Source of the DNA: Alcanivoracaceae bacterium
Lineage (GTDB): Bacteria > Pseudomonadota > Gammaproteobacteria > Xanthomonadales > Marinicellaceae
Length of the DNA stretch: 38,914 nucleotides
Assembly (NCBI GenBank): GCA_016763695.1
Contig: JAESTH010000284.1
Location: 1-38,914, forward strand
Reading direction: 5' to 3'
The notes beneath the pieces were generated by a model. That model was not told the origin of the DNA. It was given only the letters and a program-made list of their open reading frames with translations, and did no database searches. Numbering within the stretch: the first letter of the stretch is position 1; each line of letters begins with the position of its first letter. Of this stretch, positions 7,449-14,886 are shown piece after piece. The position numbers were made by a program, and so were the translations under genes.

Positions 7449-8807
7449 CTACTGCTGTTCCTTCCATTGCAATAAATTTTGATAAACCAGTATATTCTCA
7501 ACATACCTTACTGCCGTTCTACCATCTGCCTTAAACCCGTCCAAATCATTCAACAATGGTAAAAATAATTTAACATCACTCCATAGATCAGGGTTTTTTC
7601 CAGCTTTTTGAGTTAACACTCTGGCTTTTTCTAAGTGACCATAACCAACATTATAGGCAGCTAGGGCAAAATTTGTTCTATCAGGGTCAGTTATCCTTTG
7701 TGGAACCCTATCCTTCATTTTTAAAAAATATTGCGCACCACCTTGCAAACTTTGTAAGGGATCAAGCCTATTTGTTACATTTTGTTCTTTAGCCGCCGCT
7801 TTAGTCAGCATCATTAGACCTTTTACCAATGTAGGAGAGATAGCCTTGGCATTCCAGTGTGACTCCTGATAACTTATGGACCCCAATAATATCGGGCTCA
7901 TATTAAACTTTTCTGCTGTTGAGTATATTAACGGCTTAACTTTTGGCCATCTCTTTGCGTAATTTTTCAAAAAATATACAGTGTCAGCAGGTTTACTATT
8001 TGGTAAAGTATTAACGATGAATTGCTTGTATTCATACACCTTGTTATCAAGCTTATATTGATGAATAAATTTATCTAGTTTTGTTTTTAAAGAAACATCC
8101 CAATTAGATTTATCCTTACCATATGGTATCAAAAACACAAGCTTATGCATTTCCGACAGCTTTAAACCAATCCTTAATTTTGGTATATAAGCCTTATAAA
8201 TAGCAACCACATTAGAGTCCGCTAAAGTAAAATCTATACTGCCATCAGTAACCATTTGCAATAATTCGTATAAACTTTTTCCATCCAAACTATCAATACT
8301 GATATTATTATTGATCAAATCATCGGCAATTTCTTCATAAGATGAATTATTTAAAATCGCACCTTTAAAGTTTGTAAGCTCTGCTATAGACCTTATTTTA
8401 GGCTTACGTAAAGAGCTAATTAAACTAATGAAAGTTTCATCATAATCAATTGAGGTGATGTACTTTTCCAGCCTTTCTCTGGTTTGCGTTAAATTTGCAC
8501 CAGCAATATCAATATTGTAACCATCCAGCATTTCGAACAAGCCACCATTCGAAGGAGCAGTAATAACTGTCAGCTTAATATCGTGGCTATCACAAAACTG
8601 CTTTAATATGTCATACTCCAAACCGATTACACCATCTAAACTGGTATAATAGGTCAAAGGGCTGGGTCTGGTAATCCAGGTTAAGTAGCCTTTATCTTTA
8701 ATTTTTTGCCATTGATTGAGCCCATTTGCAGGGCTAATCAGAAACAAATATGATGAAATCAATAAAAAGATATGGATTAAATATTTTTGAGATACTAAAT
8801 TTAACAA
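7449..8807 (-). CDS. mltF: Membrane-bound lytic murein transglycosylase F
   Basis: MltF cleaves the glycan strands of peptidoglycan, leaving 1,6-anhydro ends. The protein has an N-terminal hydrophobic export segment (about 9-28), then a periplasmic solute-binding-like domain (about 35-265), then an SLT domain (about 285-450). The catalytic glutamate is E315 in SYQESHW, followed by the GLMMLT segment and FALAAYNVGYGH, both standard for family 1E transglycosylases. The order of domains and the 452-residue length are normal for MltF. The export segment lacks a lipobox cysteine. The opposite strand carries the DUF6524 gene, and the space between them contains a direct repeat that may be regulatory. 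Confidence 0.93.
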   Translation of the reverse strand: MLNLVSQKYLIHIFLLISSYLFLISPANGLNQWQKIKDKGYLTWITRPSPLTYYTSLDGVIGLEYDILKQFCDSHDIKLTVITAPSNGGLFEMLDGYNIDIAGANLTQTRERLEKYITSIDYDETFISLISSLRKPKIRSIAELTNFKGAILNNSSYEEIADDLINNNISIDSLDGKSLYELLQMVTDGSIDFTLADSNVVAIYKAYIPKLRIGLKLSEMHKLVFLIPYGKDKSNWDVSLKTKLDKFIHQYKLDNKVYEYKQFIVNTLPNSKPADTVYFLKNYAKRWPKVKPLIYSTAEKFNMSPILLGSISYQESHWNAKAISPTLVKGLMMLTKAAAKEQNVTNRLDPLQSLQGGAQYFLKMKDRVPQRITDPDRTNFALAAYNVGYGHLEKARVLTQKAGKNPDLWSDVKLFLPLLNDLDGFKADGRTAVRYVENILVYQNLLQWKEQQ

Positions 8808-8891
8808 ATTACAATTGATTATCTAAACAAACAGTCTAACCTGCATTGACAAAGATTGAAAAGCATTTTTTAGATTTTATAAATTTAGAAT

Positions 8892-8943
8892 AGCTAAATA
8901 AATATCAATTTTCTGACATTAAGCTAAATAAGTATGCAATTTT
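8892..8943. repeat. 30-bp-spaced direct repeat upstream of the DUF6524 gene
   Basis: Two near-identical 21-22 base copies begin AGCTAAATAA at 8892 and 8922. They differ by one substitution and one inserted base. The 30-base period is close to three helical turns, so a regulator could bind both on one face of the DNA. The second copy ends just before the TATAAT at 8948. Confidence 0.5.
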
Positions 8944-8947
8944 TTTG

Positions 8948-8953
8948 TATAAT
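8948..8953 (+). promoter_or_regulatory. Predicted -10 (TATAAT) for the DUF6524-DUF6165 genes
   Basis: A perfect TATAAT lies 27 bases upstream of the ATG at 8981. No convincing -35 hexamer sits at 17 bases spacing, and the direct repeat occupies that position, which suggests an activator or repressor acts here. Confidence 0.4.
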
Positions 8954-8980
8954 CACAATCCGTTTAAACAGGTAATACAC

Positions 8981-9385
8981 ATGAAAGCCAGTGGTTTTTT
9001 ATTAAGGTGGTTGTTTGCACTTTTGTTGGTACTCATCACCTTTAACCCAACACACTACTCATTATTTCATTGGCTATGGCCTTTGAGCAACGAGCAGTTA
9101 CCCTTAAAAATTCTATCCGTTTTAGTGATGCTGGTTATTTACATCATTTTCTTAAGAGCGACATTCCGCTCCATAGGCTTAGTGGGAGTTCTGTTCGCTT
9201 CAGCAATTAGTGCCACACTGGTTTGGCTATTTGTCGACCAGGGCTGGATGAGCATTGATAACACGACAGCACTAACTTGGATATTACTGATAGTAATAGG
9301 CACAATACTTGGTATTGGCATTTCCTGGTCACATATACGCAAGAAACTGACTGGACAATTTGATACAGATGATGTAGAGGAATAA
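8981..9385 (+). CDS. DUF6524 family membrane protein
   Basis: This is a 134-residue integral membrane protein with about four hydrophobic segments. It begins with the pattern FLLRWLFALLLVLITFNPT that I recognise from the DUF6524 family of uncharacterised small membrane proteins. The C-terminus is acidic and cytoplasmic or periplasmic (DTDDVEE). I chose the ATG at 8981, which has an AGGTAA just upstream and matches the family N-terminus. A longer frame from a TTG at 8945 would start inside the -10 region. It is followed after only 2 bases by the DUF6165 gene, so the two form one unit. No function is established. Confidence 0.78.
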   Translation: MKASGFLLRWLFALLLVLITFNPTHYSLFHWLWPLSNEQLPLKILSVLVMLVIYIIFLRATFRSIGLVGVLFASAISATLVWLFVDQGWMSIDNTTALTWILLIVIGTILGIGISWSHIRKKLTGQFDTDDVEE

Positions 9386-9387
9386 TT

Positions 9388-9780
9388 ATGAGCATGATTT
9401 CAACCCCCGTTTCTTACGGTGAAATACTAGATAAAATCACCATTTTAGAAATAAAAGCAGTTAATATTAAAGATGTTGAGAAACAAAAAAATGTTAAACA
9501 CGAACTGGTTATTTTACAAGACACATGGGACAAATATGTTGCTGCCTCTGATGAAATAAATACGTTAAAACAACAACTTAAAAAAGTTAACCAGGATTTA
9601 TGGAATATAGAAGATAACATCAGAATCAAAGAATCTAAAAAGGAATTTGATGATGAATTTATCCAAATTGCCCGCAGTGTCTACTTCGAAAATGACACAA
9701 GAGCCACGGTTAAAAAAGAAGTAAACTTACTACTGGGATCAGAACTGATTGAAGAAAAATCCTATCAGGATTACAGTTAA
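9388..9780 (+). CDS. DUF6165 family protein
   Basis: The 130-residue soluble protein matches the conserved DUF6165 pattern throughout: PVSYGEILDKITILEIK at the start, a central coiled-coil-like helix (about 35-80) and LWNIEDNIRIKE, FDDEFIQIARSVYFEND and EEKSYQDY towards the end. The family is uncharacterised but often lies near LPS or surface-glycan genes. Here a family 9 glycosyltransferase and the Kdo kinase are the next genes. The start codon is 2 bases after the DUF6524 stop, so translation is probably coupled. The 26-base palindrome follows the stop codon. Confidence 0.82.
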   Translation: MSMISTPVSYGEILDKITILEIKAVNIKDVEKQKNVKHELVILQDTWDKYVAASDEINTLKQQLKKVNQDLWNIEDNIRIKESKKEFDDEFIQIARSVYFENDTRATVKKEVNLLLGSELIEEKSYQDYS

Positions 9781-9807
9781 TTGAAAGCTGATGAATATTG
9801 ATTTTTG

Positions 9808-9833
9808 TAGAGACAAGGCATGCCTTGTCTCTA
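9808..9833. repeat. Perfect 26-base palindrome (REP-like, possible terminator)
   Basis: The arms TAGAGACAAGGCA and TGCCTTGTCTCTA are perfect and directly joined. It lies between two convergent genes. Neither side has a real U run, so it is a poor intrinsic terminator. It resembles the GTAGAGAC...GTCTCTAC class of dispersed palindromes seen in many bacterial genomes. Confidence 0.7.
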
Positions 9834-9858
9834 TCTGGGAAAGTGTCATTTCCTATTT

Positions 9859-10902
9859 TTAAGCAAAAACCCTATCAATCTTTTCCTCAACCATTTCAGT
9901 AGTTATCAAATCCATAACACCTTCCATCCTCACCTGACCACCCCATCGAATTTTATCAGCTGATTTATGCAGAAATTTTTGCGCTGCCTGCTCAAAACAA
10001 TCTATCACCAAATCCTGATGTCGATATGGACCACTGCGTTTAGCCGTTGATGTTGCATGCAAACCAATGACAGGCGTACCAGCTGCACTTGCCATATGCA
10101 TGGGGCCAGAATCAGGCGAAATGACCAAATCTACAATTTTCATTAATGCAAAAAGTTGTTTTAAAGTGTCTTTACCCGTGATATTGGTAACGGGATATTT
10201 TGACATCTGTTCAATTTGACTGGAGGTTTGTAGCTCATACTCACTTGGGCCACCGCATAAAATAACATTCACATCAAAGCGCTCTATTAAATAATTGATA
10301 ATATGTGCATAGCGTTCATCTGACCAGTTCTTTAACTTGACACTTGAACATGGGCTGATAATCACATTCTTCTTATCAGCATGGATATGCTGTTTAACCA
10401 ACTCATTATCACTTTCAGATGTGGGAATCTTCCATTCATAAACCACATCAGTTATCCCTAACACTTTAACAAACTCCATAAAACTATCTAATACATGCTG
10501 TTTTGCAACCGCCTTTATACGTTGAGTCAATTTAAAGCCGTGCAATTCTCTCGATCGCTCTTTATCGAAGCCAATGCGGTTTATGGCTTTTATCTTCCAG
10601 GCAGCTCGATTGGCGCGAAAAGAATATTGCATTTGCATTAACACATCAAATGTCTGGTTTTTTAATTTATGTTTCAATTCCTTGTATGCTTTACGCCCCT
10701 CTCTCTTATCGAATATCACAAATTTAACCCCAACCAAACCCTGCATTAACTTATATTCGAGCTTACCTATCACCCATGTGATTTCAACATGAGGATAAGC
10801 TTTTTGTAGTGTGGCAATTACAGGTAATACATGAGTCACATCACCAATAGCAGACAACCTTAATATACAAATAGATTTAACTTTCGCATCACTTTTTATC
10901 AT
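9859..10902 (-). CDS. Glycosyltransferase family 9 (heptosyltransferase-type)
   Basis: This GT9 enzyme of about 347 residues is probably an ADP-heptose:LPS heptosyltransferase building the inner core at the cytoplasmic face of the inner membrane. The N-terminal acceptor domain begins with ILRLSAIGDVTHVLP, the typical GDxxHxxP loop. The C-terminal donor domain has SPCSSVKLKNWSDERYA, LCGGPSEYE and SPDSGPMHMASA, which bind the ADP-sugar. I favour the ATG at 10902, whose N-terminus has the normal length; another ATG pair lies at 10929. Either way the start overlaps the end of a 48-residue upstream reading frame. The divergent neighbour is the Kdo kinase, which supports an LPS-core role. Whether it adds heptose I or another sugar is not settled by sequence. 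Confidence 0.85.
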   Translation of the reverse strand: MIKSDAKVKSICILRLSAIGDVTHVLPVIATLQKAYPHVEITWVIGKLEYKLMQGLVGVKFVIFDKREGRKAYKELKHKLKNQTFDVLMQMQYSFRANRAAWKIKAINRIGFDKERSRELHGFKLTQRIKAVAKQHVLDSFMEFVKVLGITDVVYEWKIPTSESDNELVKQHIHADKKNVIISPCSSVKLKNWSDERYAHIINYLIERFDVNVILCGGPSEYELQTSSQIEQMSKYPVTNITGKDTLKQLFALMKIVDLVISPDSGPMHMASAAGTPVIGLHATSTAKRSGPYRHQDLVIDCFEQAAQKFLHKSADKIRWGGQVRMEGVMDLITTEMVEEKIDRVFA

Positions 10903-11035
10903 TATCTTTTTTATCTTTTGAACCATCATTTTTCGTTTTTAAATACAAGTGAACAGCCAATAATTTAATAACTATTATGCCAACAACTATCGCTATAATT
11001 ACCTTTGGATTCCCCATAAAATCTACGTCACTCAT
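10889..11035 (-). CDS. Small single-span membrane protein, 48 residues
   Basis: A short frame begins MSDVDFMGNPKVII, has one strong transmembrane helix (about residues 11-32, VIIAIVVGIIVIKLLAVHLYL region) and ends in a lysine- and aspartate-rich tail (KDKKDNDKK). It overlaps the start of the glycosyltransferase gene by 14 bases, which favours translational coupling. No good ribosome-binding site is seen; the upstream sequence GATAATATAT could be a -10, so a short leader is possible. The layout (short N-terminus, one helix, charged tail) resembles small families such as DUF2897, but I cannot confirm membership. The coherent topology argues that it is real. Confidence 0.5.
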   Translation of the reverse strand: MSDVDFMGNPKVIIAIVVGIIVIKLLAVHLYLKTKNDGSKDKKDNDKK

Positions 11036-11064
11036 TTAAAATGAGCATATATTATCACAGATTA

Positions 11065-11082
11065 ATTACGCATTATCGTAAT
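11065..11082. promoter_or_regulatory. Inverted repeat upstream of kdkA (candidate operator)
   Basis: Perfect arms ATTACG and CGTAAT flank 6 bases in the space between the divergent small protein/glycosyltransferase genes and kdkA. It could be an operator for either direction. No match to a known regulator is recognised. Confidence 0.35.
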
Positions 11083-11123
11083 ATATGTTATCCTTACAAA
11101 CTTTATTTTTTTCATTCAATTAT

Positions 11124-11843
11124 ATGTCAGATAATATCATAACAGTTAATAACAATTGCTGGATAATTGCGCATGAAGAATATAAAAATGAAATAGACTC
11201 ACAATGGTTTAATGACAAATACTGGTTAAATCAGGGACGACTACTGGGCGCCAGCAGTGGCCGGGGTTCTGCCTGGATGATTAAATTCGCCAACATTAAA
11301 ATGATGCTAAGACATTATTACCGCGGTGGACTCCCTGCCAGATTCAATAAAGACAAATACTTATGGACAGGTTTAAACAAAACCAGAAGCTTTTGTGAAT
11401 ATAGATTACTGGTAAAAATGTATTCACTCAACTTACCCGTACCTGAACCCGTTGCCGCACAGGTATGTAAAATTGGTCTCTTTTATCAAGCCAATATATT
11501 AATAAAATATATCAATCACCAATCGACTTTTGCGGGATTGTTAAATATCAATTCATCAGCAGAATCATGGCAACAGGTAGGTAAAGTAATCGCTGACTTT
11601 CATAATCATGGTGTATACCATGCAGATTTAAATGCCAATAACATACTAATCGATGATAAACGGGTCTATCTCATTGACTTTGACCACTCAAAACAATGCC
11701 CGCCCAGAAAAATGTGGCAAAATGCAAATATGAGAAGATTAAAAAGGTCTATTGATAAACTCACAAACAATGACTATATAGGTACAAATGAAGAAAAATG
11801 GCAACTATTGCTACAATCCTACCAGAAAATAATTAAAAGATAA
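11124..11843 (+). CDS. kdkA: 3-deoxy-D-manno-octulosonic acid kinase (Kdo kinase)
   Basis: KdkA phosphorylates the Kdo residue of Kdo-lipid IVA at O-4 in bacteria that carry a single Kdo in the LPS inner core. The 239-residue protein has a kinase-like fold: LGASSGRGSAW near residue 42, the family segment LRHYYRGGLPARFNKD, the catalytic loop YHADLNANNILID (D168) and the metal-binding LIDFDHS (D185). I chose ATG at 11124 because the following residues align with the family start; an in-frame ATG lies at 11085. Neither has a clear Shine-Dalgarno. The stop overlaps the moaA start by one base, so moaA depends on kdkA transcription or translation. The divergent heptosyltransferase-like gene supports the LPS assignment. 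Confidence 0.88.
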   Translation: MSDNIITVNNNCWIIAHEEYKNEIDSQWFNDKYWLNQGRLLGASSGRGSAWMIKFANIKMMLRHYYRGGLPARFNKDKYLWTGLNKTRSFCEYRLLVKMYSLNLPVPEPVAAQVCKIGLFYQANILIKYINHQSTFAGLLNINSSAESWQQVGKVIADFHNHGVYHADLNANNILIDDKRVYLIDFDHSKQCPPRKMWQNANMRRLKRSIDKLTNNDYIGTNEEKWQLLLQSYQKIIKR

Positions 11844-12850
11844 TGAAAAACATTACAGACAAACTAAACCGTCCCATTAAAGATTTACGTATATCCGTTA
11901 TGGATACATGCAATTATCGCTGCCCCTATTGTATGCCCGAGGATAAATTTGATGAAAACTATCAATTTTTAAAACCACAGGAAAGACTCAGCTTTGATGA
12001 AATTTATCGCATAGTTAAAGTCTTCGCAGGCTTTGGCGTCAACAAAATAAGACTCACAGGTGGCGAACCTTTACTTCGAAAAAACTTACCTGAACTGATT
12101 ACAAAACTCAAAAGTATCAATGGTATAAAAGACATTGCATTAACTACAAACGGACAGTTATTACAAAAACAGTTACCGCAACTTATCGATGCTGGCCTGG
12201 ACAGGGTCAATATAAGTCTTGATACCATTGATAAAGACCTGTACTACCAGATGAGTGGCAACAAAGGCCATTTAAAAGTAGTATTGGCTGCGATAGAATC
12301 TGCCAGAAAATCATCCTTAAAAAGTGTAAAACTGAACTGTGTAGTACAAATTGGCGTTAATGATGATCAAATATTATCATTACTAAAAAAATACCAGGAC
12401 ACCGATGTTGTGGTCAGGTTTATAGAATTTATGGACGTTGGCAATAAAAATGGCTGGCAAAAAGACTCGGTATTACATTTTAAAGAAATTTTACAACACA
12501 TTGAAAAAGAATGGAAAGTCAATGCAATTGATCCTAATTACAAAGGAGAAGTTGCAGCCAGATATAAATATCAGGATCACTGTGGTGAAATTGGCTTTAT
12601 CACATCAATATCCAAACCATTCTGTAGAGACTGTTCGCGCGCGCGATTATCAGCCGATGGAAAACTCTACACCTGTTTATTTGCCAGCGAAGCCTTTGAT
12701 TTAAGAAAACACCTCAGAAATGAAGATGATATTTTCTTAAAACAGTACATACAAAATGTCTGGCAAAACAGAGAAGATAGATATAGTGAAGTCCGTCATC
12801 AGCTAAAAGGCCGCAAAGACAAGATTGAAATGTACGTGATAGGAGGATAA
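11843..12850 (+). CDS. moaA: GTP 3',8-cyclase MoaA
   Basis: MoaA is the radical SAM enzyme that converts GTP to 3',8-cyclo-7,8-dihydro-GTP, the first step of molybdopterin synthesis. The N-terminal cluster motif is CNYRCPYC (CX3CX2C), followed by LTGGEPLLR, which binds S-adenosylmethionine. The C-terminal second Fe-S site is formed by FCRDCSRARLSADGKLYTC (CX2CX13C). The protein ends in the functionally important Gly-Gly. Length (335) is normal. It overlaps kdkA by one base and is followed after 4 bases by moaC, giving the order moaA-moaC-moaD-moaE. moaB or mog is absent here. Confidence 0.97.
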   Translation: MKNITDKLNRPIKDLRISVMDTCNYRCPYCMPEDKFDENYQFLKPQERLSFDEIYRIVKVFAGFGVNKIRLTGGEPLLRKNLPELITKLKSINGIKDIALTTNGQLLQKQLPQLIDAGLDRVNISLDTIDKDLYYQMSGNKGHLKVVLAAIESARKSSLKSVKLNCVVQIGVNDDQILSLLKKYQDTDVVVRFIEFMDVGNKNGWQKDSVLHFKEILQHIEKEWKVNAIDPNYKGEVAARYKYQDHCGEIGFITSISKPFCRDCSRARLSADGKLYTCLFASEAFDLRKHLRNEDDIFLKQYIQNVWQNREDRYSEVRHQLKGRKDKIEMYVIGG

Positions 12851-12854
12851 TCAA

Positions 12855-13322
12855 GTGCCTGAATTAACCCATATAGACAAAAGCAACAATCCCACCATGG
12901 TTGATGTCAGTGATAAAAAAATCACTAAAAGAACAGCCACAGCAACCTCAACTGTGATATTTCCTGATGAGATTAAACATTATTTTCAGGATAATGAACT
13001 GGTCACCAAAAAAGGACCCGTATATCATACCGCTATTATCGCTGGAGTGATGGCAGCAAAAAAAACCCATGAGCTCATTCCTTTTTGTCATCCTCTAGCA
13101 ATTGAAAACTGTAAAATTGATATCAAGACCAATGACCAAGGCAATGCAGATATTACCTGCAAAGTCTCATTACACCACAAAACAGGTGTGGAAATGGAAG
13201 CATTAACAGGAGCGTCAATTGCGGCCTTAACCATTTACGATATGTGCAAGGCTCTGTCACATGATATTGTTATAACCGCTACTAAACTTGTTAAGAAAAC
13301 AGGCGGAAAATCGGATAAATAG
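12855..13322 (+). CDS. moaC: Cyclic pyranopterin monophosphate synthase MoaC
   Basis: MoaC rearranges the MoaA product to cyclic pyranopterin monophosphate. The 155-residue protein shows MVDVSDK near residue 15, KKTHELIPFCHPL with the conserved HP, TGVEMEALTGAS and the YDMCKA segment with the catalytic aspartate. It uses a GTG start at 12855, clearly set by an AGGAGG 8 bases upstream that lies inside the end of moaA. The stop is followed by a short low-complexity stretch of GATAAATA-like units before moaD. Confidence 0.96.
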   Translation: MPELTHIDKSNNPTMVDVSDKKITKRTATATSTVIFPDEIKHYFQDNELVTKKGPVYHTAIIAGVMAAKKTHELIPFCHPLAIENCKIDIKTNDQGNADITCKVSLHHKTGVEMEALTGASIAALTIYDMCKALSHDIVITATKLVKKTGGKSDK

Positions 13323-13353
13323 ATAAATAAATAGATAAACAACACTAAAGCTT

Positions 13354-13596
13354 ATGATAAAAATACAAGTACTGTTCTTCGGAAAACTCAAAGAAAGCTG
13401 GGGCACAAACAAACTGGAAGTAGAAACAGGTAGCCATAATATTGAAGACCTATATCTTGAATTATTAAACAAAGCTGCCAATATTCCACATAAAGAAAGC
13501 ATAAAAGTCGCCATCAATGATGAATTTGTTAACTGGGATACAACAATAAACAGTGGTGATACCATCGCTTTCTTGCCGCCTGCATCTGGAGGATAA
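13354..13596 (+). CDS. moaD: Molybdopterin synthase sulfur carrier subunit MoaD
   Basis: MoaD is the ubiquitin-like small subunit whose C-terminal glycine is thiocarboxylated and delivers sulfur to the pterin. The 80-residue frame starts IKIQVLFFGKLKE, has the expected beta-grasp size, contains GDTIAFLPPASGG at the end and finishes exactly at Gly-Gly. Its last codons contain the Shine-Dalgarno GGAGG for moaE, so the two subunits are translated in tandem. No adenylating MoeB gene is present in the window. Confidence 0.93.
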   Translation: MIKIQVLFFGKLKESWGTNKLEVETGSHNIEDLYLELLNKAANIPHKESIKVAINDEFVNWDTTINSGDTIAFLPPASGG

Positions 13597-13597
13597 C

Positions 13598-14011
13598 ATG
13601 TTTGATCTCAGTGAAAAAAAAATAAATGATAGTCAATTAAAAGCACAAACCCTTGACCCAAGCTCTGGTGGCTTTGTCTGTTTTGAAGGGTGGGTACGCG
13701 ACAACAATCAGGGAAAAGATGTACACAAGCTGGCCTATGAAGCCTACCCCAAATTAGCCATCAAAGAAGGCAATAAGATAATTGCCGAAGCCATAGAAAA
13801 ATATGACATAAAAAAAGCCCTGTGCACCCATAGAGTTGGCCTGCTTGAAATTGGTGACATGGCGGTATGGGTTGGCGTCTCGGCTGCACATCGTGATGCT
13901 GCTTTTAAAGCCTGTAGATACATATTAGATGAAGTTAAATCACGTGTGCCCATCTGGAAAAATGAATCCTGGACAGATGGTGAATCTGGCTGGGTGGAAC
14001 AAGAATCATAA
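13598..14011 (+). CDS. moaE: Molybdopterin synthase catalytic subunit MoaE
   Basis: MoaE is the large catalytic subunit that, with MoaD, inserts two sulfurs to make molybdopterin. The 137-residue protein shows GGFVCFEGWVRDNNQG, LAYEAYPKLA, the HRVGLLEIGDMAVWVGVSAAHR core and the lysine-containing VKSRVPIWKNE segment, all standard. I chose the ATG at 13598, with GGAGGATAAC before it, over a frame that opens at 13553 inside moaD. It lies 1 base after the moaD stop. The TPR gene follows 40 bases downstream on the same strand. Confidence 0.95.
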   Translation: MFDLSEKKINDSQLKAQTLDPSSGGFVCFEGWVRDNNQGKDVHKLAYEAYPKLAIKEGNKIIAEAIEKYDIKKALCTHRVGLLEIGDMAVWVGVSAAHRDAAFKACRYILDEVKSRVPIWKNESWTDGESGWVEQES

Positions 14012-14051
14012 GCATAAAATCATCAAAAACGTACCAAGGAGAACAAAAACC

Positions 14052-14783
14052 ATGCCAATTATTGGACTATCATTAATCATACAAATCGCCTTAGCCATAC
14101 ATGTGGTGAGAACTGGCAGAGATAGATACTGGATTTTTATCCTGCTGATGCCAGGAATAGGTCCAGCCCTGTATTTTTTCACCCAGGTACTACCTGATTT
14201 GGGTCAATCAAGAGGCGTACACAATGCCAAAAGTTCTTTACTTAAAGCCATAGACCCACAAAGAGAATTACGTAAAAAGAAAGCCCAACTACAACTGGCA
14301 AACACTTTGGACAACAAGAAAAAATTAGCAGAGGAATGTTTGGAATCTGGTATGCTGAGTGATGCCATCGAATTATTTCAGTCCTGCCTCAAAGGTGTGG
14401 GTGAGGGAGATAGCGATACCATGCTTAAACTGGCTCAGGCTTATTTTGCCAATGGTGATTATAAACTCGCAATACAAACACTTGATGATATCATCACCAG
14501 CAATCCACAGTTCAACTCTACCGATGGTCACCTGCTCTACGCTCGCAGTCTGGAAAAACTGCAAAGATTTGCTGAAGCCATAAAAGAATACCAGGTGGTT
14601 TCCGAAAACTTTCCAGGAGAAGAAGCTCGTGTCAGGTATGGTTTGCTATTATTACAGCAAGGCGAGACAGAGACTGCCAACGATGTATTTAACCTGACGA
14701 TCAGCCGCAGTAAACTAGCTCCTAAATTTTATCAAAAAAAAGAAAAATACTGGATTAAACTGGCCGAATCAAATCTGTGTTAG
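14052..14783 (+). CDS. Membrane-anchored tetratricopeptide repeat protein
   Basis: The 243-residue protein has two hydrophobic helices at the N-terminus (about 1-19 and 26-43) in a layout like the cardiolipin-synthase N-terminal (PLDc_N) domain, with GRDRYWIFILLMPGIGPALY between and within them. A helical linker follows, then about four TPR-like units (residues about 95-225), for example TMLKLAQAYFANGDYKLAIQ and LLYARSLEKLQRFAEAIKEY. TPRs mediate protein contacts, so this is probably an inner-membrane scaffold with a cytoplasmic repeat domain. The ATG at 14052 has AAGGAGA upstream. It trails the moa genes closely, but a link to molybdenum metabolism is not shown by sequence. Confidence 0.75.
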   Translation: MPIIGLSLIIQIALAIHVVRTGRDRYWIFILLMPGIGPALYFFTQVLPDLGQSRGVHNAKSSLLKAIDPQRELRKKKAQLQLANTLDNKKKLAEECLESGMLSDAIELFQSCLKGVGEGDSDTMLKLAQAYFANGDYKLAIQTLDDIITSNPQFNSTDGHLLYARSLEKLQRFAEAIKEYQVVSENFPGEEARVRYGLLLLQQGETETANDVFNLTISRSKLAPKFYQKKEKYWIKLAESNLC

Positions 14784-14808
14784 TTATAGAAGTGCGCCTG
14801 TGCAGAAA

Positions 14809-14838
14809 TTGACAATGTGAGTAGTTACTATTTATTTT
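14809..14838 (+). promoter_or_regulatory. Predicted sigma-70 promoter for the M49-type lipoprotein gene
   Basis: A perfect TTGACA (14809-14814) is followed after 18 bases by TATTTT (14833-14838, four of six matches). It lies about 50 bases upstream of the lipoprotein ATG. Confidence 0.45.
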
Positions 14839-14886
14839 ATCATTATGTTAAAATGCCCCATTAGTTATCAACCAACCGAGATAAAC

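Noticed and set aside
13315-13340. GATAAATA-like tandem units after moaC
   Set aside because: It is a short, imperfect A+T-rich stretch containing several stop codons; no function beyond a spacer can be supported.
13553-13597. Upstream extension of moaE into moaD
   Set aside because: It would add 15 residues not seen in MoaE. The ATG at 13598 has a clear GGAGG and the expected N-terminus.
13929-14051. N-terminal extension of the TPR protein overlapping moaE
   Set aside because: The added residues read across moaE coding sequence, and the ATG at 14052 has a strong AAGGAGA and starts at the membrane helix.
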